Positions 1-11,600 of a stretch of 64,000 nucleotides of DNA are shown piece after piece. The DNA is from Eutreptiella sp. 'Long Island Sound 2002'. Taxonomy: Eukaryota > Euglenozoa > Euglenophyceae > Eutreptiales > Eutreptiaceae. The DNA is taken from NCBI GenBank assembly GCA_964036045.1, contig OZ038385.1:620001-684000 (forward strand), given 5' to 3'. The translations under genes and the position numbers were made by a program. Position 1 is the stretch's first letter. Every line of letters begins with the position of its first letter. The notes beneath the pieces were generated by a model. It was given only the letters and a program-made list of their open reading frames with translations, had not been told where the DNA came from and did no database searches.

Positions 1-2241
1 GGAGGCAGAACCTAGGACTTATATCTGAGTGTACAACCTGGAGTTGGGGCCGGGCTCCTTGTGAGCTTAGAGAAATGGGGCCGCCAATTGACCACACGGA
101 AGGGGGAAATTGGGGTCCCAAAATGGGGTCATTTTCGCTGCTCAAAATGAGCCAAAATTTGGGGTGCTCCCAATAGTATATCTCCACGCCGGCTTGGAGA
201 TCAGACCCGCCATCCCATACGCGATCCACCGGGAGTCCAACTGAGACTTCCATGCTCTTGGCTCTCAAAGATCTCCATGCCACCCGGCGTGGTGACAATC
301 CCAATCGGGTCCACAAATGTCAAAATGGCAAAATTGTCCACACTCACTTTGGGCTAGCACCTTAACGAAGGATGCTCCGCTTCGCCCACGTGGTGTGTGA
401 ACCATGGGGACCAATATACGTAACCCCCATGTCATATATGGTCCATTGGTCCATGCGTCCGGCGTGCACGGGTGGGCTGAACATAGTGCACGGCGGGCAA
501 CAAAAGTGGAAAATTGCTCAAAATGGCCAAAAATGCGCACACTCATGGTTGGGGCAAATGAGGCACATGCCCGACTTGGACCAGAGTGTGCCATAGGATT
601 GGTATCAGGTCATGTGTGTCCAACATATCTTTTGGGCGTCGCCCAACTCCTCTGGTTTTGGGAATGGCAGGGTCGCCAAGTGAGCCCATGATTTGGGATA
701 GTCCCAAATCGCCAACATGGCGGCCACGGTGTGCCAAGCCCAAGAAGAGTTATTCGCTGGGTCCTAGATATGTTGGGCACCGAAGTATGTACCCTCAAAT
801 CATACTTGGGTCATGATGTCAATTGAGCGCAACGTTGAGATACACGGTCGCCACTTGACATCATGACGGGCCAAAAACGGCAAAATTGGCACAAAGACAC
901 ACAAAAGTGCCTTGAAAGGCGCACAATTATATTATAATATCTTCGGCTTGGATCGTGCAATCAACTAATCCTTCTAAACAGAATGACTTGACACCAATGA
1001 CCTTCGATTCCATGTAGGTGCTCCACTTGGGGCGCTTTGAAAGGTTACGAGCGCTACTTCCCAAGTGGGCACATGAACATATGGCAAATTGCAAAACACA
1101 CACCTTGCTCCCAATGCATCGCTTCGGGATCGCCACACAAGCTTCCCTTCACGAAGGTTAGGCTTGCAGTTGATGTTAATGAGTATGGAGAAGGGGCTTG
1201 CACAATTTGAGGTCCATTGGCGGGCTTGGCTTGGAGCGATGGACCCGCCAAATGGGCACGCAACACAACACAAGGCACATACTCCACATTGCCCAAAAAG
1301 GTAGCTCCCCCCACGATATGTCATGCCCCTCCAAGGGCATAACTTTGTGTCAATCGTTCATAGGAACTCAAGGAGAGTTCCTATGCAACACCAACACTCG
1401 CGCGCTACACTCGAAAGTTATCTTAACGCACGCAATATCATGGCCATAGAGTTACAACGCAAACTCTACCCTCTTGACCATGATCCATTACACTAGCGCG
1501 CACGTGTGAAGACGCAAGGCATATGATGCTTCCTAAATTACGTCGGGAGTATTGTGAATACATTCCACGTTTCCTTATTGTCATTCCTCGCGAGCAACAC
1601 GAGATATGACCCTCACAAGTGGCCTCACGAATCAACTTTGTTTTGCCCATATCTTTAAGACAAATGGAGGGCAGGATAAAAGGAAAGTTGATTCGTGCAT
1701 AGGGAAGCACGTAGGTCCACTCGAAAGAGGTCAAATCAAGTGCGGGGATGTCGAAGTCGAAAATCCGATTTCGACATCCTGAAAAATTCGGATTAAGGTT
1801 GCGAGTGAGGAATGTGAAAATTGCGGATGCATCAACGCAATTCCTGAAGATTTTAGAGCCTTCGTCACGGATAGCGTTAAAATTTCCATTATAAACAGTT
1901 AAACTGGCGGTTACGGTAAAGTCGCGATCCAACCGCCAGCAGTCAAAACAGTGAATATCAGAACGGAAGCGTAAAAATTGACGGAAACAATATGAAGATA
2001 AAACCCTGTTGATTCCTGATATTCTGATATATAAATCTCCGCTGGCGGTGCATCAGTTGCCGATGCGGGGCTATACGGCACGGAACACGCTCCCGCCGGG
2101 CTCGCACCGGGCGTCAACGGGCGCCTTCCGTACATGGGGTTAGTGGACCGGAGACCGGTCTTCCCTTCCGTACCTGGGGTTAGTGGACCGGAGACCGGTT
2201 GTATGCCGTAACCTAGCCCTGGGGTTCTGGGTTCCGCTTCA
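1..2241 (-). repeat. 3' LTR of element A (truncated by window edge)
   Basis: Nearly identical to 14184-16424, with the same length over the shared part. Its outer end on the minus strand reads TGAAGCGG at 2241 and directly follows the polypurine tract. The rest of the LTR, by analogy about 780 bp, lies before base 1, so the left target-site duplication cannot be seen. It contains a TATA-like AT-rich run near 925-945, an inverted repeat (810-822 with 855-867) and a ~40-bp tandem duplication (2125-2201). Confidence 0.9.
2125..2201. repeat. Tandem duplication of ~40 bp inside the A LTR
   Basis: Two copies of a unit starting CTTCCGTAC and ending ACCGGT lie head to tail at 2125-2164 and 2165-2201. 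The same duplication is present in the other A LTR near 16308-16384. The LTRs of copy C contain the unit once, so it arose within the A lineage before this insertion. Confidence 0.75.
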
Positions 2242-2252
2242 CCCCCCTCCTT
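2242..2252 (-). promoter_or_regulatory. Polypurine tract of element A
   Basis: On the minus strand this reads AAGGAGGGGGG and is followed immediately by the LTR start TGAAGCGG. The identical arrangement occurs in element C at 60473-60483, and a close variant occurs in D at 25391-25401. This is the expected plus-strand DNA priming site for reverse transcription. Confidence 0.88.
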
Positions 2253-3710
2253 AGAGCAAACCCTGGGGGGGCTCGATAACACCCAAGCATGGCAGCGGGT
2301 ACCCAGGACCATATCCTGAAGGGGGGGTGTCACATCCTCACTTCAGGCTGATTCGCAGGTTAGGCTACAAACTCCACAGTAAGACAGGTATAGTGCTGTA
2401 GGGTTTTGTAACTTCAAGTATAGTATCTAGTATCAAGTCCCGGGTCCTGGCGGCGATTGTTCGGCATCCAAAGGACCCGTTAACCCATACCAGGCGCACC
2501 GGGTGCCGGCTGCTACGGTCACCACCACAGTGGCAGTGGCATACACAGCCAACATAGGCGTCACACGACGACCGAGGTGGTCCCACAGGTCGAGAGCGAC
2601 CACAAAGATCCATCAGGCTACACCAAGCTTCCCAAGGCCCGCCGACTGGGGAGAGTCCCCACGGGTCCTTCCTCGGGCGCACCATGTCCATATCCATACG
2701 ACGCGAGTCCAGAGTGCCACAGCCGAGCGAGCTCCTCCTTAAGGGATTGGGCATCAAGGCCGTCTTTTCCCTCGCCCTATTACCACGAAGGCCATACATG
2801 AGGGAGTCCTCATGCAGTGTGGGCGGAGGCGTCAACTCCTCAAACCACCAGTTTCCCAGGCAGATCGACCGAGGTCAGGAGCACCGGAGGCCGCCATCCG
2901 ACTGCAAGTGCGTCTGCGAATCGGTAGGCTCACACTGGGACTGACATTGGCGGACGGCTGGGAGTGTAGTCAGGCAACTGGGCTTCCCGCCTGGCGCCAT
3001 CAGGATCTCCACATCACAGCGAATAGGGCAACACGGTATCACGGGCACTCAAACAGAAGAATATGTACTGAGGTACTGGTCCAAGCTGGACGTCATGTAA
3101 GCACATGTAAACGGCGACTCAGGGCGCCTGCGTATACGATTCGCATCCCCTCGGAGGGGAAAAACAGTCCACACTTCGGTGATGGGCCGACATACAAATG
3201 CACATATCCTGGGGGACAGAAAGACAAGCAATAAGCTGGGTAAATAGGCGTGTAAACACACTCTGAACAGAGTGCCAAACCACGCCACGGTCAGGATAAG
3301 GCAATGCAGGAGAGTGGACAGGAAAGCGCCTGAGTTCAGGCCGTATATAGTCTCGAGACACACGTGGACTGGTCTGGATTCCGCAAGTGCCATGGAACCA
3401 GACCACACACCAAAAAATCGCAATGCCGATGACAGCGGCATCCGTTGCGCAACGTCGTATGGGCTTCAAGGCCCCAAGAGCTCAGAAAAATGAAGGTCAG
3501 TCGCCCTACCTGGTTTCCCAAGGATTCAGCAGGGGGGGGAGTGACAAATAGAAGAAGAGAGGGGCCATCCTCCTCTGGATTCAGCAGGGGGGGGTATATG
3601 GCCACTCTGATGGCAGGTCACCAGAAGATGAAAGAGAGCAAGCAAGTAAGGGACGATCCGTCGGCCTCACAAGAGCTCAAAACGCATCAGGGGAGAGCTC
3701 GGGGCGCTGA
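2253..3710 (-). other. 3' internal region of element A, no firm gene
   Basis: About 1.46 kb separates the integrase stop codon from the polypurine tract, conserved in copy C (59078-60472) but only ~390 bp in D. It contains sense-strand open frames at 3441-3049 (130 codons, leucine-rich, ending SLDQYLSTYSSV) and 2835-2365 (156 codons). The first has a recognisable counterpart in C at 59314-59739. The region occupies the place where env-like or accessory ORFs sit in some Ty3/gypsy elements. I see no known domain, so coding is unproven. Confidence 0.5.
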
Positions 3711-5423
3711 TCAGGCACCCCTGGCTGCAATCGCCCGGGTGAGTGCTGCCAAGTCCGAAACGTGGATCTTGGTCTTGTGCTTGCGGATGTACTCCATGAA
3801 GGGAGTATTGACCCGCGGCACGAACGAGGAGACGGGTTCCCAGGTGTCGTGGGACAGCCTATAGCCTTGCCAACGAACCTTGAACTCCAGACCTCCGGGT
3901 GCCGAGGCTTTCGGACGCTGAGCCAGGATCTTCTCGACTGTATAGTCGTCCTGCTCCGCATAATCGTCGTCCGAGTCAGCCTCATGTGCGGCGTAGCTCA
4001 TAGACACATGTTGGCCACGGAGGTCGGGTTCCCGCACACGGAGCTGACTCTCGTGGCGCTCCCGGAACTGTCCGGGACCCACCTTGATGCGGTAGGTGTC
4101 CTCACCAATCCTGCGGACCACCTCGCCAGATGTGAACCAGGTCTTGGTGCGGTGGGTGCCCATAGGGCGGGGTCTGATCACCCACACCGGGTCTCCCACC
4201 CTGAACTTCTGCGCTGTCGAGCTCGGGGCGGACTTCTGACGCTCAGCATGCTCCTTCTCGAGCTGCTGGCGGATGTCCCGCGCCGTTTGCTCTTGCCGCG
4301 CGAGGAATTCCTTGGCATCCATAGCCATGCCATCACCAGACAAGGGAAGTCCCCTACCCAGGGGGTCCCTGCCGAACAGAATCTGGTGAGGGGACAAACC
4401 ACCCGGTGTGGGGGTGTCATGATGGGCCTTCAGAGCAGGCCACATCTCCTCAAACCAGTTCCGACGTGGATTGGTGATGTGAATCTTGCGCAGCTTCTCG
4501 AACAGCTGCCGTCCAGCCACTTCAGCACGGCCGTTAGACCGGCTGAGATAGGCGACGCTCTTGGCATGATGTATTCCCATGAGGGAAAACATAGCCTTGA
4601 ACCAGCCACCAGTAAACTGGGGCCCTCCGTCACTGCAAATGGTGCGGGGGATGTCAAAGACAGTCAGCCAATGACGAATCATCATGACTGCCACTTCCCT
4701 GGCAAGCAACCCCTTTTTGCGTGCCGGAACGGCTACAACGTAGCCGCTGTGGCGGTCCACACAGAGAACCACACAGTCAAAGGTCTCCTTGCCAATGTGC
4801 ACTTCGGGCATGGAGAAGACGTCCATGGCCACGCTCTCCACGGGCTGGTCAGGAACCGGGGTCCATTGGGCTTCCCCTCTGACGTTCCGGTTGTCGGGAT
4901 TGCAGGCCTGACAGACCGAGCAACCCTTCCTGACCTTCTTGATGGCTGTGTAGAGAACGATATGGTCGATCTCCAACCGACGCTGCATGTCAAGAGCCTG
5001 CTTCTTGACCCCTGGGTGCAGCATGTGGTGGTGCCAAGCTTCACAAAGCTCAAGCACCCCGGACTCCGGTACTAGCAGCTTACCATTCCGGTAGAGCTTG
5101 CCATCTTCCCCGGTCAGCCCCTTTAGCCACTTCTGCCCGTCGTCAGGGTCGGTCACAGCCCTATACTCGGCCGCAAAGGCCTCAGACTTGGCGTAATCGT
5201 CAGTCCAGTCGTCCTGGAGGCAAGACTCCGGGAAGAGGTGCTTGTCGGACTCAGCTCCCTCAGGGGCGAGTACACTGACCGCTCTGCTCACCCTCGACGC
5301 GAGGGGGGCATCCGCAGCCATGACGACGAAGCATTTAACACCCTCCTCCTCCATCAGGCGCTCCATCTCGATGATTCTCTTGGCTTCAGCGGTCTCAGCC
5401 TCATTGCTATGGGCAGAGATATC
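3711..5423 (-). CDS. pol: Element A pol, C-terminal half: integrase with chromodomain
   Basis: Retroviral-type integrase that would join element DNA to the host genome. The zinc-binding HHCC region shows the histidines in HHHMLHPG and the cysteines CSVCQAC. The catalytic triad is visible as D in VAMDVFSMP, D in ICSDGGPQFTGG and E in SNGRAEVAG, with the 35-residue spacing between the last two that is typical of integrases. The last ~60 residues form a chromodomain (YTVEKILAQ, FKVRWQGY, DTWEP). In copy C this is continuous with RNase H. Here a 23-bp deficit around 5410-5430 shifts the frame, so residues upstream of DISAHSNEA in the 599-codon open frame (5510-3711) are spurious. The frame ends with a stop at 3711. 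Confidence 0.9.
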   Translation of the reverse strand, partial: DISAHSNEAETAEAKRIIEMERLMEEEGVKCFVVMAADAPLASRVSRAVSVLAPEGAESDKHLFPESCLQDDWTDDYAKSEAFAAEYRAVTDPDDGQKWLKGLTGEDGKLYRNGKLLVPESGVLELCEAWHHHMLHPGVKKQALDMQRRLEIDHIVLYTAIKKVRKGCSVCQACNPDNRNVRGEAQWTPVPDQPVESVAMDVFSMPEVHIGKETFDCVVLCVDRHSGYVVAVPARKKGLLAREVAVMMIRHWLTVFDIPRTICSDGGPQFTGGWFKAMFSLMGIHHAKSVAYLSRSNGRAEVAGRQLFEKLRKIHITNPRRNWFEEMWPALKAHHDTPTPGGLSPHQILFGRDPLGRGLPLSGDGMAMDAKEFLARQEQTARDIRQQLEKEHAERQKSAPSSTAQKFRVGDPVWVIRPRPMGTHRTKTWFTSGEVVRRIGEDTYRIKVGPGQFRERHESQLRVREPDLRGQHVSMSYAAHEADSDDDYAEQDDYTVEKILAQRPKASAPGGLEFKVRWQGYRLSHDTWEPVSSFVPRVNTPFMEYIRKHKTKIHVSDLAALTRAIAARGA

Positions 5424-8400
5424 CTGCCCACCTGCTGAGACAGTCCGCCACGGTGTTATCCTTTCCAGGAATATACACAACCGTGAGATCGAACTTGGCC
5501 AAGGTCTCATGCCATCTAGCCCGTCGGGAGGCGGGACCTGAGGGGGTGTCCACGTGCTCCTTGTGCCACGACTGCAGACTCTGATGGTCGGTGCAGACGG
5601 TGACGGGATGGAGGGCTATGTACCCAGCCCATTTCCTGAGAGCCATGACGATGGCATACGCCTCCTTTTCACGGGGCGTCCACGTCCGTCTCTGGCCTTC
5701 CGCCAGGACTCGGCTCCAGAAGGCCACGGGCACGTGCCTCCCGTCGTCAAGCACTTGCTCCAACACAGCGCCAATGGCGTAGTCGGAAGCGTCGGTGCGC
5801 AGGACGAACCCTCGGTCGGGATCCACGAGGTGCAGACCCACTGCGGACAGCAGCGCCTGCTTCATCCCCTCAAAGGCACGGTCGGACTCAGCTGTCCAGA
5901 CCAGAGCCTTCTTGGACCCCTTCTTGGTCTCCTCTCGGTTGCCCTTGAGCATGGTCGTCATGGGGGCTGCATACTCGGCATACATTTTGATATACCCCGA
6001 GTAGTAGTTGCAGAACCCCAGATACGCCCGTGGCTCAGAGACCGTCTTGGGCTTTTCCCAGTGCTCAATCGCAGCCACCTTGCCAGGTATGGGCTTTCGC
6101 TGCCCGTTCCCGACCACGTGGCCAGCGAAGACCACCTCGCTTACCGCAATGGTGGCCTTGTCACTGCTGCCCGTGAGTTTGTGCCGAACCAGAAGGTCCA
6201 GCACTCCAGTGACGTCCCTCTCGTGTGCCTCCAGGAGCTCCTCGTAGCTCATACTGGGGTCCCCGGACGCGATGATCACGTCGTCCACGAAGGGGTCCGC
6301 ACAGTCGCGCAGCGGCTCAAGCAGGTTCTCCAGCATCCGCTGAAAAGCCGCATTGCCGTTGGTAACGCCCATGGGCATCACCTTCCACTGGATAGGTCCA
6401 AGTGGGGTGCTCATGGCTGTGCAGGCACGGGACTCCTCGGCGAGAGGCATCTGATGATAACCATGTTTCAGGTCAATCACCGTGAAGATCCTCCGCCGGT
6501 GTTGTTTTTGCAGCATGTCCTCAATGAGGGGAAGCGTATAGCTATCATGCTGCGTTTGGGCGTTCAGGCCGCGGTAGTCGACCACGAGCCGCCACTCACC
6601 GGCAACCTTCTTGGGGACGACGAAGCACGGAGAGGCCCATTCGGAGTGGCACGGCTCGAGCCAGCCTCTCTGGATGAAGTCACGGAGGATCTTCTCCATG
6701 GCCTCTTTCCTCTCGCCCCTCAGGGCAAACTCCCGGTGCCGATACACACGGGGGTCCTGCTTCAGTCGTATCTTGGCCTCGCCATACGGTCCACGTACCC
6801 GTGGAGGAAACACAGGCTTTCCGCTGAAGAAGGTATCCCCATACTTCTGCTTCAGCCTGGCCCTCAATGCCTGAATCTTGGGGCAATCGTCGGACTCCGC
6901 CTTGGCTTTTCCGGGCACTTGAACCACGGAGCTTACTTGAGGGGTAGCTACTCCGCTCGTCTTCGGCTCAGGCGGTCTTCCCAGGTGGCCCAAAGGGCCA
7001 TCTCTGGTCTTGCCTCGGAATAGATCGCCGTAGGTGGGTGGGTTACCCCCAATTGGCTCGTCCTGGCTGGACAGGTGGTCCAGTACCCTCCTTACGAAGG
7101 TATCTCCATCGTAGGAACCAGAGACGATGGAGTCCACTTCCCACCAGGCTTTGTCCTGGCCTTTGCCCTCACGCTGGTTTTCCCAGTCGTGAAAGGGCTG
7201 ATCCATATACCCCTGAACCAGATCCCACTCCTCTTCAGTGAGGGGGTCTTCCGATTCCGATTCTTCGATGTCAACAGGGGGAACCGCAAAGCATTGCCGC
7301 CATGGCTCCGCTATGATGCGGTTGACACACACGAAGTCCGTGGTGTCGGCCTGATCAAGGCCCCCATCCACATAGTGGAATTCCGTTGGCCATCTCTTGG
7401 TTGGCATGGGCTGTCCCTTAGCGTCCTGATAGACACTCTCTCCAGCCGGTAGGACGACCTTGTTTAAGGTCCTGTTGGTCAATGAGGCTACCCAATGTCG
7501 GGTACTTTCCTCCTCGGTGCATCCCATAGGAACAACCAGCACTGCCTTGGAGCGGTCCTTGCAAATCTTCGCTATCGCTCTTGGAATGTCCCATCGAGGG
7601 CAATGGATCCACATCAAGCCCTGATGCGGACCCCAGTGCTTCTTCCACGCGGAGTCCTGTGCGCTCCAGTACTTCTCACATACCCGAAGATGGGCGGAGG
7701 TACCTGAAGAGAACGCATCCAGGGCCTCATCCGACGCTCCCAGGTCCGCGACCACTCGGTTCGCCACTTCCGGCATTACGCCGTACTCCTGGTTTGCTGG
7801 CCCAGTGGGCTCAGTGTCCAGCGCGGCCACTTCGAGCTGATTGCGTTCGGGGTGGATCCATTGGCATTCCACATGGTGCTCAGGTGACGAAAGCCACGAG
7901 AGTTGGTCGTCCTGGTACAGGGTCATGGAGGCCTGGGCCGGGAGGACGCCGGAGTCCGTGTCCATCATGAAGTCGTACCCGACGATCATGTCCCAGTCCA
8001 TCTCGGCCTCGTAGAAGCGACCGTGCAGGAGGATTTCCTTGCCGAGGTCTGGGCGGCTCAGCTCACGATGGTTCACGAACTGCAGCCCAATGGCCGCTTC
8101 CTTCGTGCCTCCCACCATGTACTGGCCGTTCGCCACCTTCAGCCTGACAGGTTTCCGACTGTCGGTCAGACACTCTGGTGGAAGTAGGCCAGCCTTGACC
8201 AAGCTGACTTGAGCTCCCGTGTCGACCAACACGTCGGAAACCTTTTCCACTTCCCCGCATAAGGCAAGGACCTTAAGATGCAACTGCCGCTCGCGACCGA
8301 CACGGCGCACGGCGTGCAAACTCAGGATCTCCGGCCGTTCCAGAAGCTCAACCAGCGACTGGTGCAGGTCGTGGACAATGGGCTCAGGCTGCCCATCTGC

Positions 8401-8670
8401 AGCATCCAGCTGCTGTCCGGGTGATCCTCCGATACTCTCGGATAGATCCTGTAGTACATCAAACACATTCTTGGTCGCGAAGGACGGACGGGTGCAAGGG
8501 TTCGTGCCTTCACTTGCCCTCACCCCGCCTCCGCGACTGGGTGCCGGACCGGGCCTTCCGCCCGCGGCAGTCCCTTTGTGCTTATCGACTCCCGACTGGG
8601 ATGGTTCGGCGCTTCCCACGTCACCATCCTGCGACCGCCCTAGCTGGGGCCCTTGGCTGCAGGGGCTCCG
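5407..8670 (-). CDS. pol: Element A pol, N-terminal half: protease, reverse transcriptase, RNase H
   Basis: The frame runs without a stop from the codon after the gag TAG (8670) to 5407. The first ATG is at 8619. Counting from that ATG, the aspartic protease active site DTGA is at residues 133-136. The reverse transcriptase has SEWASPCFVVPKK, RLVVDYRGLN and the catalytic FVDD at residues 777-780. RNase H follows with TDASDYAIGAVLEQ, and TDHQSLQSWHKEH and ADCLSRW lie near the end. These would mature the polyprotein, copy the RNA and degrade the template. The frame shifts just after ADCLSRW and terminates at 5407. A short insertion near residues 68-87 is absent from copy C. Confidence 0.92.
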   Translation of the reverse strand, partial: RSPCSQGPQLGRSQDGDVGSAEPSQSGVDKHKGTAAGGRPGPAPSRGGGVRASEGTNPCTRPSFATKNVFDVLQDLSESIGGSPGQQLDAADGQPEPIVHDLHQSLVELLERPEILSLHAVRRVGRERQLHLKVLALCGEVEKVSDVLVDTGAQVSLVKAGLLPPECLTDSRKPVRLKVANGQYMVGGTKEAAIGLQFVNHRELSRPDLGKEILLHGRFYEAEMDWDMIVGYDFMMDTDSGVLPAQASMTLYQDDQLSWLSSPEHHVECQWIHPERNQLEVAALDTEPTGPANQEYGVMPEVANRVVADLGASDEALDAFSSGTSAHLRVCEKYWSAQDSAWKKHWGPHQGLMWIHCPRWDIPRAIAKICKDRSKAVLVVPMGCTEEESTRHWVASLTNRTLNKVVLPAGESVYQDAKGQPMPTKRWPTEFHYVDGGLDQADTTDFVCVNRIIAEPWRQCFAVPPVDIEESESEDPLTEEEWDLVQGYMDQPFHDWENQREGKGQDKAWWEVDSIVSGSYDGDTFVRRVLDHLSSQDEPIGGNPPTYGDLFRGKTRDGPLGHLGRPPEPKTSGVATPQVSSVVQVPGKAKAESDDCPKIQALRARLKQKYGDTFFSGKPVFPPRVRGPYGEAKIRLKQDPRVYRHREFALRGERKEAMEKILRDFIQRGWLEPCHSEWASPCFVVPKKVAGEWRLVVDYRGLNAQTQHDSYTLPLIEDMLQKQHRRRIFTVIDLKHGYHQMPLAEESRACTAMSTPLGPIQWKVMPMGVTNGNAAFQRMLENLLEPLRDCADPFVDDVIIASGDPSMSYEELLEAHERDVTGVLDLLVRHKLTGSSDKATIAVSEVVFAGHVVGNGQRKPIPGKVAAIEHWEKPKTVSEPRAYLGFCNYYSGYIKMYAEYAAPMTTMLKGNREETKKGSKKALVWTAESDRAFEGMKQALLSAVGLHLVDPDRGFVLRTDASDYAIGAVLEQVLDDGRHVPVAFWSRVLAEGQRRTWTPREKEAYAIVMALRKWAGYIALHPVTVCTDHQSLQSWHKEHVDTPSGPASRRARWHETLAKFDLTVVYIPGKDNTVADCLSRWAGYLCP

Positions 8671-8673
8671 CTA
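8671..8673 (-). other. In-frame gag/pol TAG of element A
   Basis: The gag frame ends CCC TAG, and the same frame then stays open (CGG AGC CCC TGC ...) straight into pol. Copy C (TAG CCG AGC CCC) and element D (TAG AGG AGC CCC) share the arrangement. This is compatible with stop-codon readthrough producing Gag-Pol, as established for murine leukaemia virus. No frameshift is required. Confidence 0.75.
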
Positions 8674-11600
8674 GGGGGCGTCGGTTGTGGAGGAAGGGGT
8701 GTTCTCCTCCGCAGCAACCTCGTTGACGCCCTTCTTCCTTCCCCCTTTCTTACCCTTGTTCTTGTCCTTGTCCTTGTTCTGGTCATTCTGGTTGTTCTCC
8801 TTGTTCTTGTCGTCCGACCTGGGGACCCAGTTCCTCTTGATCTCCTGGATCTCCTTGGCCAACTCGGTCCCCTGCGACACCAGCTTGGAGAGCTCGTCCC
8901 TGTCCACCTCCACCTTGGCTTCCCAGATACCCGCGGGCGCACGCTTCTTCGACCCGTGCGCCTTCTTGTAAGCCTCCGTGTCGGCCTTGTGGACGGGGCA
9001 TGTTCGGTGGTCAGGGTTGAAGCCTCGCTTCCTCCCATAACACACGAAACAGCCCTGAGGGTGAGCTCGTATGAACTCCCCAAGGGACAGCGGAGGGTCG
9101 CCAATGCGGCGAGGGTCCCTCTTCTCCTGCTTCCTCGAACCCTGCTGCAAAGTCTTCCAGTTTCCCGGCTTGCTCCCCGCGCTCAGGTTCTTGGCCACGA
9201 AGGCACACACGGCCACTTCGGCGGGCTCATCGTCGTCGTCATCGTCGACGAGAGTCTCATCGCCACCGGCTCCCGCTGGGTCCATGGCAGCTTCCCCGCC
9301 AGGTCCCTCGCCAACGTAGTTGACGTCGCGGTCGCCGGGCCTCAACCCGCGGGTGTGGCTGAGGTTCTGGTACTCCTTGAGCACCTCCTCTCCAACCCAC
9401 TCCAGGATCTCGTCGCAGCTCATCCGCGCCGGGATGGCCTGCAGACGGATGGTCTGGCCGCTCAACTCACACTCGTCAAGGCGCCACATCGCGGTCTTCT
9501 CGCGATCGCCTGAGACAGTGATGAGGAGAGCGTTCCGCAGGGAGTGCCGTTTGACATCCCGGGCCAGGTTCTTCCTCGTCCAAGCCACCACGTTCGTATC
9601 ATACTCTTTGGGGAGCATCATCTTGACCGTGTGGTTGGACTTGGCCCGCTTGGATTCCTCCTTGGTGACCCTCTTGATCCATGCTTCCGGCAGCATGGAG
9701 AGCAGGCGAGCCTGCTCGTCACCCTCGTTCCAGTCCTCCACGTTGCGGCAGAAGAGGGTGTATTTCCCTCGGAAGTCTCGCCAATCTCGTAGGCGGATCT
9801 CCCGTCCATCATGCTCAAGCTTGATGGACTTCCAGCGCTTGGCAGCCACCTGCGGAGCGTCCACCGGCTCCTGCTCGTTGAGCCACTACTTGGCTTCCTT
9901 GAGGGTCTTGATTCTCCCCTCCTTGGTCGCCACGAAGTATAGCTCGCCGAGCACTTCCAGCAGGCGGTACCTGAGCCGTCTGAAGACATATCTCTCCGCA
10001 TCCGCGGGAGGCAGGTCTTCAGTGACGGTCAGCCCCCAATCGTCCAGCTTCTCCAAGAAGCGGTCGAGGTTGAGGGGGTTGCCATCGTACATGGGGGGCT
10101 TGATGTCCTTCAAGTCTTCCCACACGGCGGCATCCGCGGCCTTAGAGACCATGAACGCCGGCCGCGAGGTCGACCGAGGTTCCCATCGGCCTCGCCCACG
10201 GACTCCCACGGCCGCCAGGTCCATCTCCTCCATGGAATCTCTGTGGCTACGCCGCGGTTCCTCCGTGTACGCTGAACCTAGATGTTCACGCCGTACTCCT
10301 TCCATGTACGCATCCTCATCACGGCGCCCGCGGCTGCGTTCAGCAGCCTCCCGTCGTACACCACGCGGCGGGCTGATGTAGAACTCCACCAGGTCCAGGT
10401 CCAGATCCTCACCTTCGCCGACATCCAACTCCACGTCTCCTCTGGGGACCTCATCCCTGAGTCCACCATAACGTCCACCAGCACTTGGGATTGGCCCAGG
10501 GGCTGGTGCGGGGCGCCGGGGGCGTACCGGTGTCCGCGATGGAGCACGGCGGTTGCGGTACTCCGCGCTGGGCCACTCATCACACCAATCCTCACTGCCA
10601 CTGCCGGGCGGCACGCGTTCGTTGCGACGGCCCGCGCTGTGGTGAGAGGGGGCGGTGAGAGAGGGGGCACTGGCGCTGGGGCGACTCCTGGGGGCTCCGC
10701 CGGGGGCGTGGGGTCTGTCTGGACCTGGTCCGGGTCCCCAGCCGTCGTCCGACGAGCCAGACTCCAGGGCAGGGTGGTCGCTGCCGACGCTCCCACGGGC
10801 TTCCAGCGCGTCCAGCCTCTGCTGCAGGCCGCTGATGACCGTGTTCAGCTGCCTGGTCTCGGCCCTGGCGATGTCCAGCTCTCTCTGCGCGCGCGCGGCG
10901 ACCTCGGAGATGCGAGTCATCTCGCCCTTGCCCGTGTCTACCTCGCGCTCGAGGAACTGGACCCTCCTGCGGAGGTAGACAATCCACCGCCAGGTGGTAT
11001 CCGGGTCGCCCTTCCCTGGTGGGTCGTCGGGGTCCCCAGGGGGTCCTCCAGGAGGGCCTCTGCCGGGTCTGCCCGGTCCAGGGGGTCCTCCCCCGCCCGG
11101 TGGTCCGCCTCCAGGGGGTCTACTTGGTGGGCGTCCTCCAGGGGGTCCTGATGGTCCTCCGCCAGGGGGTCCCGGTGGGTCCGAGGATGGGCGCTTCTTC
11201 GTGATGCCGAAGTCCATGTCGTCATCCTCGTCCATGTCGCCCCACCTGGGCGTCTCGGTCTCGGAAGACTCCGAGCTCCGGTAGGGAGGAGGGAGATCCT
11301 CATCCTCACCTTCCGGTTCCATGGGGACGTCTCCGCCTCCTCCGCCCGTCCAAGCCACCACTTGGCGATGTCGGCGGCCTCGTTCATTCCCTGTCGCTGG
11401 ACCGTCGCTGGCGGTGAAGAAGGGGTCACTGTCGTGGGGGTGTCCACCCGCTGGCCTGCGTGGCCTCTCGGGGGTCTTCCCCTTACCCTTCCTCCGTCGT
11501 TGGGCGGTGGGGCCACTGCTCCCACTGCTGCCCGTGTCGACCTCGTCCAACGTCATCTTGGAGGAGGCGTCCCCTTCGAAATGCTTTCGAAGGGTCTCCA

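Noticed and set aside
2328-2334. TGTGACACCCCCC (minus strand) as the LTR start of A
   Set aside because: It resembles plant LTR starts, but it lies upstream of the polypurine tract and is absent from the 5' LTRs of A and C, which both begin at TGAAGCGG.
3762-5075. 437-codon plus-strand frame antisense to the A integrase
   Set aside because: A mirror of the integrase coding strand; motifs are only on the minus strand.
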